A DNA stretch of 64,000 nucleotides. Source: Roseiarcus sp963794155 (lineage in GTDB: Bacteria; Pseudomonadota; Alphaproteobacteria; Rhizobiales; Beijerinckiaceae). The DNA is taken from contig CAWCCX010000002.1 of the NCBI GenBank assembly GCA_963794155.1, forward strand, positions 1 to 64,000. Direction: 5' to 3'. The notes beneath the pieces were generated by a model, which worked only from the letters and a program-made list of their open reading frames with translations, was not told the DNA's origin and did no database searches. The position numbers and the translations under genes are program-made. Every line of letters begins with the position of its first letter. Within the stretch, counting starts at the first letter, position 1. Shown here one piece after another: positions 53,443 through 62,135 of this stretch.

Positions 53443-54553
53443 ATGATCGCGACCGCGCCTGCTAGCAAGCGGAAGCAGTTTGCGGGCCTGGAGGTCTGCC
53501 GGTTTCTATGCGCCATTGCGGTTATTCTCTGGCACTATCAGGGCTTTCTTCATCGCGGACTTCCCGACAACTCGAAGGTCGAGGAAAATGTGGAGAAACT
53601 TCCTTTCCATCAGGTGCTTAATTTTTTCTATATCAACGGCCATCACGCTGTCGTTATATTTTGGATGATCTCAGGATTTATCTTTTTCTGGAAGTATGGC
53701 GAGAGCGTACATGCCAAGACCGTGTCTTGCGCTTTTCGCGCCTGTACCCGCTTCATTTTGTGACTCTGATGATCATTGTTATTTTTCAGTTTCACGTTTC
53801 TCACCAGAACAGGATGGTTTTTTCGCCGCCAACAATTTTACTCACTTCGTTATGCAATTGTTCATGGCGTCCAATTGGGTTAACGGACTTCCTTTTTCCT
53901 TCGACGGACCGGTTTGGAGCGTCTCCGTCGAAGTTTTGGCTTACGCGTTCTTCTTTCTCGTCGTTCGATTCCTAAAGCCGAGCTTGCTTCTGTGCGTCAT
54001 TGTCGCAGTGGCATTTAAGGCGATAGATCATTTCTTGCCACAGAACGTATTTGTATGCATCGAGTACTTCTTTATCGGTGGGGCGATTGTCGCGCTGATC
54101 CCAATAATGAACAAGACTCAGAAGATGATTCTATTCTGGAGTTGCGTCGCCGGAATCGTGGCTATCGCTGTGACGAGACTTGGCCCTGGAACGGTCGTCG
54201 TGTTTGCGTTCTGCTGTGTAACAGCGTTTGTTCTCTTTACTGAAATATTCAGCGCGCGACTGACGCATGTCTCGAAACTGGGCGATCTTACCTATGCGTC
54301 TTATCTGCTGCATTTTCCGGTGCAATTGGCTTTCGTGTTCGCCGTCGACTGGTTCGGAATCGGGCGAGATCTGTTTCTTTCTCCGAGCGCTTTGCTATTC
54401 TACCTCGTCGCCACGTTTGGTTTGTCGTGGATCGCCTTCCACTTTTTCGAGGTCCCCGCACAGAGCATGATTCGTGCCGCCACCCTTCGTCCGCCGAAGA
54501 GCAGCCGGGCCGACCAATATGCGCCGGACCTGGCAAGCGAGAGACGGTCCTAG
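53443..54553 (+). pseudogene. Acyltransferase-3 family membrane protein with two frameshifts
   Basis: Three consecutive frames join into one protein. Frame A (53443 to about 53730): QFAGLEVCRFLCAIAVILWH with the active-site His, and HHAVVIFWMISGFIFFWKYG. Frame B (about 53735-53820): LRFSRLYPLHFVTLMIIV. Frame C (about 53825-54553): FAANNFTHFVMQLFMASNWV, GPVWSVSVEVLAYAFFF and DLTYASYLLHFPVQ, all typical of the AT3 (OafA/YrhL-type) O-acyltransferases of surface polysaccharides. Both junctions need one extra base; the second falls in a run of six T (53818-53823), as expected of a homopolymer miscall. Corrected length about 370 aa. More AT-rich than its neighbours, so possibly acquired. Confidence 0.7.
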
Positions 54554-54720
54554 GACACCCTTCTGATCCGCAACGCTGACTTTTGACGCCGCACGGTTGA
54601 CGGAAGCGCCGCTTTTCGGAAGCGGCCAGGGGTGCAGGAGCGGGGCGCAATGGCAGCCCGGAGCAAGCTTGGGCGCGGATGATGGTCCGCGCTTTTCCGC
54701 CTGCTGCTCGCGACGTTTCA

Positions 54721-55563
54721 ATGCTCCAACTGCGAAATTCATCCGGCGCGCTCCTCGCTGTGCGCGCGGCGTTGGTCGCCGTCGTCGGGGCCCTCGCGAC
54801 GCCGCTCGCCGGCTGTCATGACTTCGGCGACGTCACCGGCTCGATAAGCGGATCCACGACCCTGCCGTCGGACGAGACGAAGCTCAGGGCCTACGCCGAC
54901 GATTGCGGCAAGCGCTACGAGCGCAATCCCGGCGAGAAAATCACGTCGATCGAATATGCCCGGGCGTTGCGCGCGCTCACCCGTTACAGCGAGGCGGTCG
55001 CGGTGATCCAGACGGCGGCCATCAAGTCGCCGAAGGATTTCGACGTGCTCGGCGAATACGGCAAGGCGCTCGCCGACGCCGGCGAGCTGGCGCAAGCAAA
55101 GGACGTGCTGACCCGCGCCTATACGCCCGACAGTCCGCGGTGGGACGTCATGTCGGTGCAGGGCGCGGTGGCCGACCGGCTGGGCGATCACGCGAGCGCG
55201 ATGGAATTTTATCGCGAGGCGCTGAAGATTGCGCCGGGCGAGCCAGGCGTGCTCACCAATATGGGCCTCTCGCTGGCGCTGGCGAAGCAATTGCCTGAGG
55301 CCGAGCAGGCGCTGAGGCAGGCGGTTCAGAGCCCGAAAGCCGATGCGCGGATGCGGGGAGATCTGGCGCTGGTGCTGGCGTTGGAAGGGAAATTCGACGA
55401 GGCCGAAGCGGTCGGGCTGACGGACCTGCCGCCAGAGGCCGCTCGCGCCAATGTCGAGGCGATCCGCCAAATGATCGCGCAGAACAACTCGTGGCGCGAC
55501 CTGCGCAAGCCGGTGAAGGCGGCGAAGCCTAGGACGCTGCCAGCGGCCGAAGGGGCAAGCTGA
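54721..55563 (+). CDS. TPR lipoprotein, TadD-like
   Basis: 280 aa from the ATG at 54721. The signal peptide ends in a lipobox (TPLAGC), so the mature protein starts with a lipidated Cys. Tetratricopeptide repeats follow (about 85-240): RALTRYSEAVAVIQTAAI, GEYGKALADAGELAQAKDVL, RLGDHASAMEFYREALKIAP and NMGLSLALAKQLPEAEQALR. The length and layout fit TadD-like assembly lipoproteins, but no tad cluster is in view, so the function is open. It is convergent with the extensin-like gene (9 bp between the ends). Confidence 0.8.
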   Translation: MLQLRNSSGALLAVRAALVAVVGALATPLAGCHDFGDVTGSISGSTTLPSDETKLRAYADDCGKRYERNPGEKITSIEYARALRALTRYSEAVAVIQTAAIKSPKDFDVLGEYGKALADAGELAQAKDVLTRAYTPDSPRWDVMSVQGAVADRLGDHASAMEFYREALKIAPGEPGVLTNMGLSLALAKQLPEAEQALRQAVQSPKADARMRGDLALVLALEGKFDEAEAVGLTDLPPEAARANVEAIRQMIAQNNSWRDLRKPVKAAKPRTLPAAEGAS

Positions 55564-55572
55564 GCCGTTGGT

Positions 55573-56493
55573 TCAATAGTCGCGCGCGCGGATCGACGAC
55601 GTCGGTTCCCTGTCGACGCTGGGCCCGGCTCCGGCTGGCAGGACTGGAGGTTCGGGATCAGCATCGCCGACCGGCGCCGGCGGCAAGGCGGCGTCGGGTC
55701 CCTGGCCCGGCCCAGACGAGGCGTCGGGCGCAGTCAAATGGGCGATGTCGAGCGGCTCGTCGATATTCGGCGCAGGCGGAAGGCCGTCGGGCGCGGCGGG
55801 CGCCGGCGAAAGGTTCGGCGCCGGCGCCGGCTTGCAGATGCGGCGGGGGCCGGTGTTGGTCGAGCCGTGATTGGCCAGATCCAGATGAATGTGGTTGTAG
55901 TGGAATACGTCGGCGCCCGGTCCGAGGACGGTGGTGAAATATTGGCACGCGCCGGCGTGCGCCTCATGCAGGAACGCGCCCTCTTGGCTCTCCGTTTTCT
56001 TCCAGTCGCGCACGAAATCGATCGTTCGCCCGTCGGCGAGCGTGAAGCCCGCGACATCAACCGCGTTGCCAAACGCATGCTCGGAGAGCCCGGCGCCGGC
56101 GATGTTGTCGACCGGCCGGCAAGAGTAGGCGCCGAACACCTTGAGAGTCGCGACCCTTTGCCCGAAACGGGCCTGGGCGTCGGGCTCGACGACATTGTTG
56201 AGCCACGCCTCCAAGGCCGGGATCATCGGACAGTCGATGGTCAGAATGCTATCGACGGCGATCGCGCCGTTGGCGAGCGCCGAGACATGAAGCGGCCGCG
56301 TCATGCCGCAAATGCCCGGCCCGTCGATCTCGCGCGTAGGGACGATGAAATCGGAAGGCGTGACCAGCCCGCGCGCGAAGCAGGCGTTTTCGGCCTGGGC
56401 CCGCCAGACCGGCCGCTCGGGGCGGCCGAAGAATCCGCAGCCCCCCAGAGCAGCGGAAAGCATGAGCAGGACAGGCGGAACGCGACGCGCCAT
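55573..56493 (-). CDS. Extensin-like C-terminal family lipoprotein
   Basis: 306 aa. Signal peptide with lipobox (LGGCG). The core (about 35-230) matches the extensin-like C-terminal family, structurally related to D-Ala-D-Ala carboxypeptidases of the LAS type: conserved GLSEHAFGNAVDVAGF with zinc-type His and Asp, and DVFHYNHIHLDLANHG. These residues suggest peptidoglycan hydrolase activity in the periplasm. The C-terminal 70 residues are proline-rich and unstructured. No operon partner on the same strand is close. Confidence 0.85.
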   Translation of the reverse strand: MARRVPPVLLMLSAALGGCGFFGRPERPVWRAQAENACFARGLVTPSDFIVPTREIDGPGICGMTRPLHVSALANGAIAVDSILTIDCPMIPALEAWLNNVVEPDAQARFGQRVATLKVFGAYSCRPVDNIAGAGLSEHAFGNAVDVAGFTLADGRTIDFVRDWKKTESQEGAFLHEAHAGACQYFTTVLGPGADVFHYNHIHLDLANHGSTNTGPRRICKPAPAPNLSPAPAAPDGLPPAPNIDEPLDIAHLTAPDASSGPGQGPDAALPPAPVGDADPEPPVLPAGAGPSVDREPTSSIRARDY

Positions 56494-56652
56494 CGCGGCA
56501 AACTGCGCCTATCGGCTTAAGAATCGCTGAACCATCGGGGGTTAAGGGTCTCTCAACCATGACCGGGCGCCGCGGGCGGCGCGCGCCATCTCGTCGCCGC
56601 ACTTTGACGGCAAGAGGGACCGGCAATCGCACCGGGCTGGAAAGGACGGGTT

Positions 56653-57321
56653 TTGGGCCGCGGACAGGGGAATTGGCGAATTGCCGCAGTGGGATTGGCG
56701 CTCGCGCTCGCGCTGTCGACCGCCACTGTCACGCCCGCAGGCGCGCATCCGCACGTCTGGATCACCGTCAAGAGCCGGATCGCCTTCACCCCCGACGGGA
56801 AGGTTGCGGCGGTCGTCCACGATTGGGTTTTCGACGAGATGTATTCGTCCTTCGCCACCCAGGGCCTCGCCGCCCCGGGCGAACTCGTCAAGCGCGAGCA
56901 GTTCGCCCCGCTGGCGAAGGAGAACGCTGGCAGCCTGGCCGACATCGGCTATTTCACGACATTGAAGATCGGCGGCAAGGCGGTGGATTTCGGCTCGGTC
57001 ACCGACTATTGGATGCAGGAGCGGCCGGACCACCTGGTCGAGTTTCACGTCACCCTGCCGCTGAAGACCCCGACCCCCGTGACCAAGTTCCTGACCTTGC
57101 GCGTCGCCGACCCGGAATATTTCATCGATTTTGAATTCGACGACAAGGATCCGGTGAAACTGGTGTCCCCACCCTCCGGCTGCGTGGCCACGGTGGCCAA
57201 GCCCAAGCCGATCGACGACGGCGACAAGCAGAAGCTGACTGAGTCGTTTTTCACCAATCTCTCGCCGGGAACCAATTTCGGGTTCAAAATGGCGAGCGCC
57301 GCTATCATCGCGTGCCCATGA
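56653..57321 (+). CDS. DUF1007 family periplasmic protein
   Basis: 222 aa starting at a TTG (56653), preceded by AAGGACGGG. Signal peptide AAVGLALALALSTATVTPAGA, with the mature protein beginning HPHVWI, the family hallmark; this N-terminal His pair could bind nickel or copper. The family nearly always neighbours a NicO transporter, as here: its stop overlaps the next start by 4 bp. The likely role is metal delivery to, or assistance of, that transporter. Confidence 0.85.
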   Translation: MGRGQGNWRIAAVGLALALALSTATVTPAGAHPHVWITVKSRIAFTPDGKVAAVVHDWVFDEMYSSFATQGLAAPGELVKREQFAPLAKENAGSLADIGYFTTLKIGGKAVDFGSVTDYWMQERPDHLVEFHVTLPLKTPTPVTKFLTLRVADPEYFIDFEFDDKDPVKLVSPPSGCVATVAKPKPIDDGDKQKLTESFFTNLSPGTNFGFKMASAAIIACP

Positions 57322-58373
57322 CGAAGCGGACAATCGGACGGATCAGCCTTGGAATCGCGGCTTGGGGCGCGTCGGTTGCGACGGCGCCGGCCCAGCTTTC
57401 GCCGCGGCCGTTCGCGGTCGCCGGCGGCGAGGGCGGGGGCGGGACCGGAGGCGGCCTGACCGGCTGGCTCATGGCGGAGCAATCCTCGCTCACCCATCTT
57501 ATCGCCGCCAAGGTGCATGCGCTGCATGAGCAACCGAGCGCCGCCTGGGGCGTTATCGGCCTTGGCCTCGCCTATGGCGTGTTTCACGCCGCGGGACCCG
57601 GACACGGCAAGGCGGTCCTCGCCTCTTACATGCTGGCTAACGAAAGCGCGCTCAAGCGCGGCGCCGTCATGGCGCTGATGGCGGCGCTGCTGCAAGCGCT
57701 GGTCGCGATCGCGCTCGTTGGCGCGGCAGGCTTCTTCTTCAGGGCGACCGCCTCTGAGATGAGTCACGCCGCCGACTGGATCGTGATGGCGAGCTATTGC
57801 GCCGTCGCCGCGATGGGCCTGTGGCTGGTCTGGCGGAAAGGCGGAGCGCTCATCACGGCTTTGGGCCATCATGTCGATCGCCAGCGCGCAATGGCTTCCG
57901 CTCCGGCCTATGCGGGCGTCGCGTGGCGAAGGCCCGCCTTCAGCCTTTCGGCGGCGGCGTTTCGGGCCGGGCCGCCCGGCGCCGGAGGAGCGCCAACGGA
58001 AACGTGCGGGCACGCCCATGCGGCCGATCCGGCGCAGCTTGGTCAGACGCTGTCCTGGCGCGCCGCCGCCGGCACGGTGATCGCCGCGGGCGCGCGCCCT
58101 TGCTCGGGGGCGATTCTGGTGCTGGTGTTTGCGATGGCGCAAGGGCTGTTCGCCGCCGGAGTCGCCGCGACATTTGCGATGGCGGTCGGCACCGCGGTCA
58201 CGACCGGCGCGCTCGCCTGGACGGCCGTATTCGCCAAGTCCGCCGCCATGCGCCTGGCGGCGGGCGAGAATTCGCGGCTCGCGCTGGTGGCGAGGGGGTT
58301 CGAATTCGCCGCCGCCCTGGCGGTCCTGGCGCTCGGCGTCGCGCTGCTCATCGGCTCGCGCGGCGCCGCCTGA
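57318..58373 (+). CDS. NicO-family nickel/cobalt transporter
   Basis: 351 aa from the ATG at 57318, which overlaps the DUF1007 stop (ATGA). Membrane permease with six or more helices. Signature motifs of the NicO/RcnA group: GVFHAAGPGHGKAVL with the metal-binding His residues and GARPCSGAILVLVFAMA. A His-containing cytoplasmic loop (CGHAHAAD) lies between the halves. Direction of transport (uptake or efflux) cannot be decided. Together with ureEFG and DmeF it indicates substantial nickel/cobalt handling in this organism. Confidence 0.88.
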   Translation: MTKRTIGRISLGIAAWGASVATAPAQLSPRPFAVAGGEGGGGTGGGLTGWLMAEQSSLTHLIAAKVHALHEQPSAAWGVIGLGLAYGVFHAAGPGHGKAVLASYMLANESALKRGAVMALMAALLQALVAIALVGAAGFFFRATASEMSHAADWIVMASYCAVAAMGLWLVWRKGGALITALGHHVDRQRAMASAPAYAGVAWRRPAFSLSAAAFRAGPPGAGGAPTETCGHAHAADPAQLGQTLSWRAAAGTVIAAGARPCSGAILVLVFAMAQGLFAAGVAATFAMAVGTAVTTGALAWTAVFAKSAAMRLAAGENSRLALVARGFEFAAALAVLALGVALLIGSRGAA

Positions 58374-58426
58374 GGCGCGGCTACGCTGGGGCGCGCCTTG
58401 GCGCGCGCCCCTTTCGCTTGCCGCCG

Positions 58427-58972
58427 TTACCGCCCGTAGAGGCCGGTCAGCGTCGCCTTGGCCAGGAGGTGCGCGTTGGCGTTAAAGCCAATGACTGCCG
58501 GCGACGCGTTCTGGTCGACGTCGAGCTTGTCGGCGCTCAGCGCATAAACGGTGATGATGTAGTGGTGAGGCTTGCCCGGAGGCGGGCAGGGACCGCCATA
58601 ACTCGTCGTGCTGTAGTCGTTTCGGCCCTGCATGGCGCCGGTGGGCAGCCCGGTTCCGCTTCCCGCGCCCTTCGGCAGCGACGTCACGTCGGCGGGAATG
58701 TTGACCACCCACCAGTGCCAGAAGCCGCTGCCAGTCGGCGCATCGGGGTCGTACATGCTGACGGCGAAGCTCTTCGTCCCCTTCGGCGCCCCTGACCACG
58801 AAAGGGCGGGCGAAACGTTCCCGCTTGTACAGCCGAACAGATTGGCCACCTGCTCGTCGGCGATCTTGCCGCCCGGCTTGATGTCCGGGCTGGTCACCGT
58901 CATCGCATTCGCTGCGCCTGCGCTTAAAAGCGCGCCGATCAGAATCGCCGGCCCAAACGCTATCGTCCGCAT
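58427..58972 (-). CDS. YbhB/YbcL-type PEBP-like protein
   Basis: 181 aa from the ATG at 58972, which has a GAGGAATGAG ribosome site. Signal peptide ends AGAANA, so the protein is periplasmic. The phosphatidylethanolamine-binding-protein fold is shown by NVSPALSWSGAPKGTKSFAV, DPDAPTGSGFWHWWVVNIP and GPCPPPGKPHHYIITVYAL. Bacterial members are often called Raf-kinase-inhibitor-like; their role is not known. Confidence 0.9.
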   Translation of the reverse strand: MRTIAFGPAILIGALLSAGAANAMTVTSPDIKPGGKIADEQVANLFGCTSGNVSPALSWSGAPKGTKSFAVSMYDPDAPTGSGFWHWWVVNIPADVTSLPKGAGSGTGLPTGAMQGRNDYSTTSYGGPCPPPGKPHHYIITVYALSADKLDVDQNASPAVIGFNANAHLLAKATLTGLYGR

Positions 58973-59202
58973 AGTCTCATTCCTCCCGAATAGATCGAGC
59001 ATGGCCGATCGAGCCGTGCCCCTGGTCGGCACGCCAACGGATCATTGAACGCCCCCGGCGGCGATGCAAGCGCCCGGTCGACAGAATTCTCGGCGGTGGG
59101 ATTATCACGATGTTGTGAGCCGCGCCCCACGTTGCGGATGGAAGCAAAGCCAAATACAGTCGGTTTGCGGCTTTACCGACATCGCGCTCCAAGGGATCAA
59201 CG

Positions 59203-59739
59203 ATGAAAAGAGAGGCAGGTCTTGCGGTCGCCGGACTGGCGCTCGGCGCTCTATGGGCGCCCGCCGCAGAGGCGAAAGTGACTGAGATTTTCACGATCAG
59301 CGATTTTCAGCCGGTGTCGGGCGGGCTCAACTTCACGGTGATCCAAAGCGTGACCGGCTCGTTCACGGAAGGAACGACGGCCGCCGACGACACGTCCAAC
59401 GTCACCGTGGTTGAGGCCGGCCAGGGCCAAACGGCCACCTATACTCTCACCGGACCCGAGAACGGGCCCGGATGGACGGTGACGAGCCAATATTTTTCGC
59501 CCTCGACTGCGAGCTTCCGGATCAATCCATTCGGGCCGGGGCCTGTTTCGACCGGCGTCGGGGTGAGCCTGACCGACGTCGTCTTTGACGATTCGGGCAC
59601 GGTCACGATCACCGAGAGAAGCGTGACGTCCGCCCCCGAACCTACGACTTGGGCGATGATGCTGATCGGCTTCGCCGGGCTTGGTTTCGCAGGGTTGACG
59701 GGCGCACGCAGGCGGACCGAATCGCGAGGCGCGGCCTGA
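59203..59739 (+). CDS. PEPxxWA-type PEP-CTERM secreted protein
   Basis: 178 aa. Signal peptide (AGLAVAGLALGALWAPAAEA), a beta-rich body with many Thr, Ser and Gly, and a C-terminal sorting signal: PEPTTWAMM, a hydrophobic helix LIGFAGLGFAGLTG, then basic ARRR. PEP-CTERM signals are processed by exosortase; the WAMM form is the alphaproteobacterial type. The protein is probably exported to the surface or exopolysaccharide layer. It is followed by a strong terminator at 59764-59792. Confidence 0.85.
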   Translation: MKREAGLAVAGLALGALWAPAAEAKVTEIFTISDFQPVSGGLNFTVIQSVTGSFTEGTTAADDTSNVTVVEAGQGQTATYTLTGPENGPGWTVTSQYFSPSTASFRINPFGPGPVSTGVGVSLTDVVFDDSGTVTITERSVTSAPEPTTWAMMLIGFAGLGFAGLTGARRRTESRGAA

Positions 59740-59763
59740 CGCTCGAAACTCAGCGCCAAGCCG

Positions 59764-59792
59764 ATAAGGCCGCCCCTTCGGGCGGCCTTATT
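59764..59792 (+). terminator. Terminator after the PEP-CTERM gene
   Basis: A 10-bp stem (TAAGGCCGCC with GGCGGCCTTA) around a short loop, followed by TTGTTT. Confidence 0.8.
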
Positions 59793-59844
59793 GTTTCAAG
59801 CGGCCAGGCTCGTTCGGGGCCCAGCATTCGCCTTGGCCGCTAGC

Positions 59845-59866
59845 ATAGGGTATGGGGGTATCTTAT
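59845..59866 (+). promoter_or_regulatory. Possible DmeR operator (G-tract box)
   Basis: ATAGGGTATGGGGGTATCTT just upstream of dmeR. A run of five G flanked by TAT on both sides resembles the G-tract operators of RcnR/CsoR-family repressors. Its place at the start of the operon fits autoregulation by nickel or cobalt. Confidence 0.5.
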
Positions 59867-59875
59867 ATTGCGCCC

Positions 59876-60154
59876 ATGACCCACACCATCCGGAACAAGC
59901 TCAAGCTCACGGCGCGGGTGCGCCGCATCCGCGGCCAGGTAGAGGCGATCGAGCGCGCGCTCGGGGACGAGATCGGCTGCGAAAAGGTCATGCATCTCAT
60001 CTCCGCCGCGCGCGGCGCGATGAGCTCGCTCATGGCCGAAGTGGTCGAGGAGCATGTGCGCACCCATCTGGTCGACGCCGGCCGCCATCCGGGCGCGCTG
60101 AACGCCGAGGCAGCCGACCAGCTTGTCGACGTGGTCCGCACCTATCTCAAATGA
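59876..60154 (+). CDS. dmeR: Ni/Co-responsive repressor, RcnR/CsoR family (DmeR)
   Basis: 92 aa from the ATG at 59876. All-helical metal sensor: KLKLTARVRRIRGQVEAIER, then GCEKVMHLISAARGAMSSLM with the conserved Cys in helix 2, and EEHVRTHLVDAG with the His ligands. Apo-protein binds the operator, and metal releases it. It is directly followed by the dmeF efflux gene, the arrangement known as dmeRF in rhizobia, where it responds to nickel and cobalt. The earlier ATG at 59852 would place the operator inside the gene. Confidence 0.85.
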   Translation: MTHTIRNKLKLTARVRRIRGQVEAIERALGDEIGCEKVMHLISAARGAMSSLMAEVVEEHVRTHLVDAGRHPGALNAEAADQLVDVVRTYLK

Positions 60155-60162
60155 GGGCCGCC

Positions 60163-61410
60163 ATGAGCGAAGCGGAAAGCGCCCGCTACACCGCCTTCCA
60201 CAGCCACGTTTTCCTCGGCGAAGGGCACGAGAAGAGCGAGCGCAGAACCTGGGCCGTGATCTGGCTTTGCGCCGCGATGATGGTGCTCGAGATCGTCGGC
60301 GGCTGGCTGTTCGGCTCGATCGCGCTCATCGCCGACGGGCTGCACATGAGCACGCACGCGGGGGCCCTGCTCTTGGCGGCGCTCGCCTACACCTTCGCGC
60401 GCCGCTACGCCAACGACCCGCGTTTCACCTTCGGCACAGGCAAGCTCGGCGATCTCGCTGGCTTTGCCAGCGCCATCATTCTGGCGATGATCGCGCTCCT
60501 GATCGGCTACGAGGCGGCAAGCCGGCTGGTCGCGCCCGTGCCGATCCGCTTCGCCGAGGCGATCCCGATCGCGGTCCTCGGCCTTGCCGTCAATGTCGCG
60601 AGCGCGTGGATGTTGAGCGGCGGCGTGCATCCAGGTCATAGCCACAGGCATGGTCATGGGCCGGCTCATCCCACGCACGATCGCGACGGGTCGAAGCGGA
60701 TCGAGAGCAGGGATGGAGCGGTCGTCCTCGACGTGTTCGAGGATGGTGTTCCGCCACGATTCCGGCTTAGCAGCGACTGTGGCCCCCCATTGACTGCCTC
60801 CGACATTTCGATCGAGACCGTGCGGCCGGATGGCGCGCGCCAGGTCTTTGCGTTCGCGGACCGGGGCGGTTTTCTGGAATCGATCGACGCGATTCCTGAG
60901 CCGCACGCCTTCGAAGCGAACGTCACGATCAACGGGGCGGCGAGTCAGGTCGTGTTTGTGGAGCACGACCATGCGCGTGGCGCGGCGGGGCGCGACAACA
61001 ACCTGCGCGCGGCGATCATCCATGTCATCGCCGACGCCACCGTCTCGGTGATGGTCATCGTTGGACTTGCGATGGCGTGGTTGTTCGGCTGGCTGTGGAT
61101 GGATCCGCTCGCGGGCATTGTCGGCGCGTTTGTGATCGCGAGCTGGTCGGTTGCGCTCATCCGCGACACCGGCGCGGTCCTTCTGGACATGAACCCGGAC
61201 CGCGACATGGCCGACAATCTGCGCCGGGCGATCGAAATGGACGGCGACAGGGTCGCCGATCTGCACCTCTGGCGCCTCGGTCCCGGACATCTCGGCGCGG
61301 TTGTATCGGTGGTCACGCCAAGTGAGCGCTCTGAGGCCGACTATCGCGCCAAGCTCGCGGGCTTCCCCTCGCTATCCCACCTCACGATCGAGGTCAGGCG
61401 CGCGGCGTGA
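60163..61410 (+). CDS. dmeF: CDF-family Co/Ni efflux transporter DmeF with inserted domain
   Basis: 415 aa from the ATG at 60163, which has GAGGG at the right distance (an ATG at 60151 overlaps the dmeR stop). Six transmembrane helices. The metal site Asp/His pairs lie in LIADGLHMSTHA (about 56-67) and IHVIADATVSV (about 286-296). A His-rich loop (GHSHRHGHGPAHPTH) follows helix 4. Residues about 178-272 form an extra, beta-rich soluble region inserted before helix 5, not present in standard DmeF proteins of about 320 aa. The cytoplasmic C-terminal domain is complete. It expels cobalt and nickel. Confidence 0.9.
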   Translation: MSEAESARYTAFHSHVFLGEGHEKSERRTWAVIWLCAAMMVLEIVGGWLFGSIALIADGLHMSTHAGALLLAALAYTFARRYANDPRFTFGTGKLGDLAGFASAIILAMIALLIGYEAASRLVAPVPIRFAEAIPIAVLGLAVNVASAWMLSGGVHPGHSHRHGHGPAHPTHDRDGSKRIESRDGAVVLDVFEDGVPPRFRLSSDCGPPLTASDISIETVRPDGARQVFAFADRGGFLESIDAIPEPHAFEANVTINGAASQVVFVEHDHARGAAGRDNNLRAAIIHVIADATVSVMVIVGLAMAWLFGWLWMDPLAGIVGAFVIASWSVALIRDTGAVLLDMNPDRDMADNLRRAIEMDGDRVADLHLWRLGPGHLGAVVSVVTPSERSEADYRAKLAGFPSLSHLTIEVRRAA

Positions 61411-61425
61411 GCAGGCCAAGGCCGA

Positions 61426-61455
61426 CAAAAAAGCCACCCTGAGGGCGGCTTTTTC
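61426..61455. terminator. Bidirectional terminator between dmeF and the PEP-CTERM gene
   Basis: AAAAAGCCACCCT pairs with AGGGCGGCTTTTT, with one mismatch and a small loop. The A-run on one side and T-run on the other let it work for both convergent genes. Confidence 0.75.
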
Positions 61456-61476
61456 TTCTACCGGACGCGCCTACGT

Positions 61477-62010
61477 TCAGGCGGCGAAGGCGGCAGCCTT
61501 GCGCGACCTGCGATAGCCGGCAAAGCCAAGACCTGCGAAGCCGAGCATCATCATCGCCCACGTCGAAGGCTCTGGGACCGTCGCCGTCACGCCGGCTGCA
61601 ACATAGGCCAACGACTCGGTGGGCGTGGCGACTGCGACACCGAAGCCGCCGTAGTTCACGCCAGTCGTGGGGCTCACGCCATTGTCGAATGGTCGACGAC
61701 CGTACCGGGGGCTACCGTGTTGCCGCCGAGGTTGAACATGAGCCCGTAGATATCCAGGAATCCGCCGGCCCCGTCGAAGTCGGACGCAGTCGGCGGCGTC
61801 CCGTTGGGCCAAAAAAGATTGTCGTAGGTCAGGAAGCCAGCGTTATCGGGCGGGAGGCCGGCGGCGACCGCGAAGTGGCTAAAGTCGTGCGGCGCCAGGA
61901 GATTCGTTGGGTCGAGCGGTGAGGTAGGCGAGATTGTCACCAAGGAGGTTATCGGCGCATCGACAATGCCAAGAGTGGGGTCCGAAAACGTCCCACTAAT
62001 ACCAAAGGCC
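61477..62010 (-). pseudogene. Second PEP-CTERM protein, truncated and frameshifted
   Basis: The C-terminal part is intact: VPEPSTWAMMMLGFAGLGFA then YRRSRK, very like the signal of the gene at 59203. Upstream the frame changes by one base at about 61675-61700. The earlier part reads GFLTYDNLFWPNG, DFDGAGGFLDIYGLMFNLGG and, further back, GISGTFSDPTLGIVDAPITS, a typical PEP-CTERM body. No signal peptide or start exists before about 62010, where sequence of the IS91-type element begins. So the gene is most likely cut by that insertion. Confidence 0.65.
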
Positions 62011-62135
62011 CTGCTGGTTGACTCACGGGGGATTGAACGAAGCCGCTACCGCGGCGCGCACATCGAGATTTTGTGAGGGTCTCCTGCCTGAGAGGATGTG
62101 GATGTTGAAGCCCATCCCTCAGACAGGAGTAGCCG

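Noticed and set aside
53171..53446. Possible small gene between nadD and the acyltransferase
   Set aside because: Frames here have no ribosome site or recognisable content and overlap nadD in another frame.
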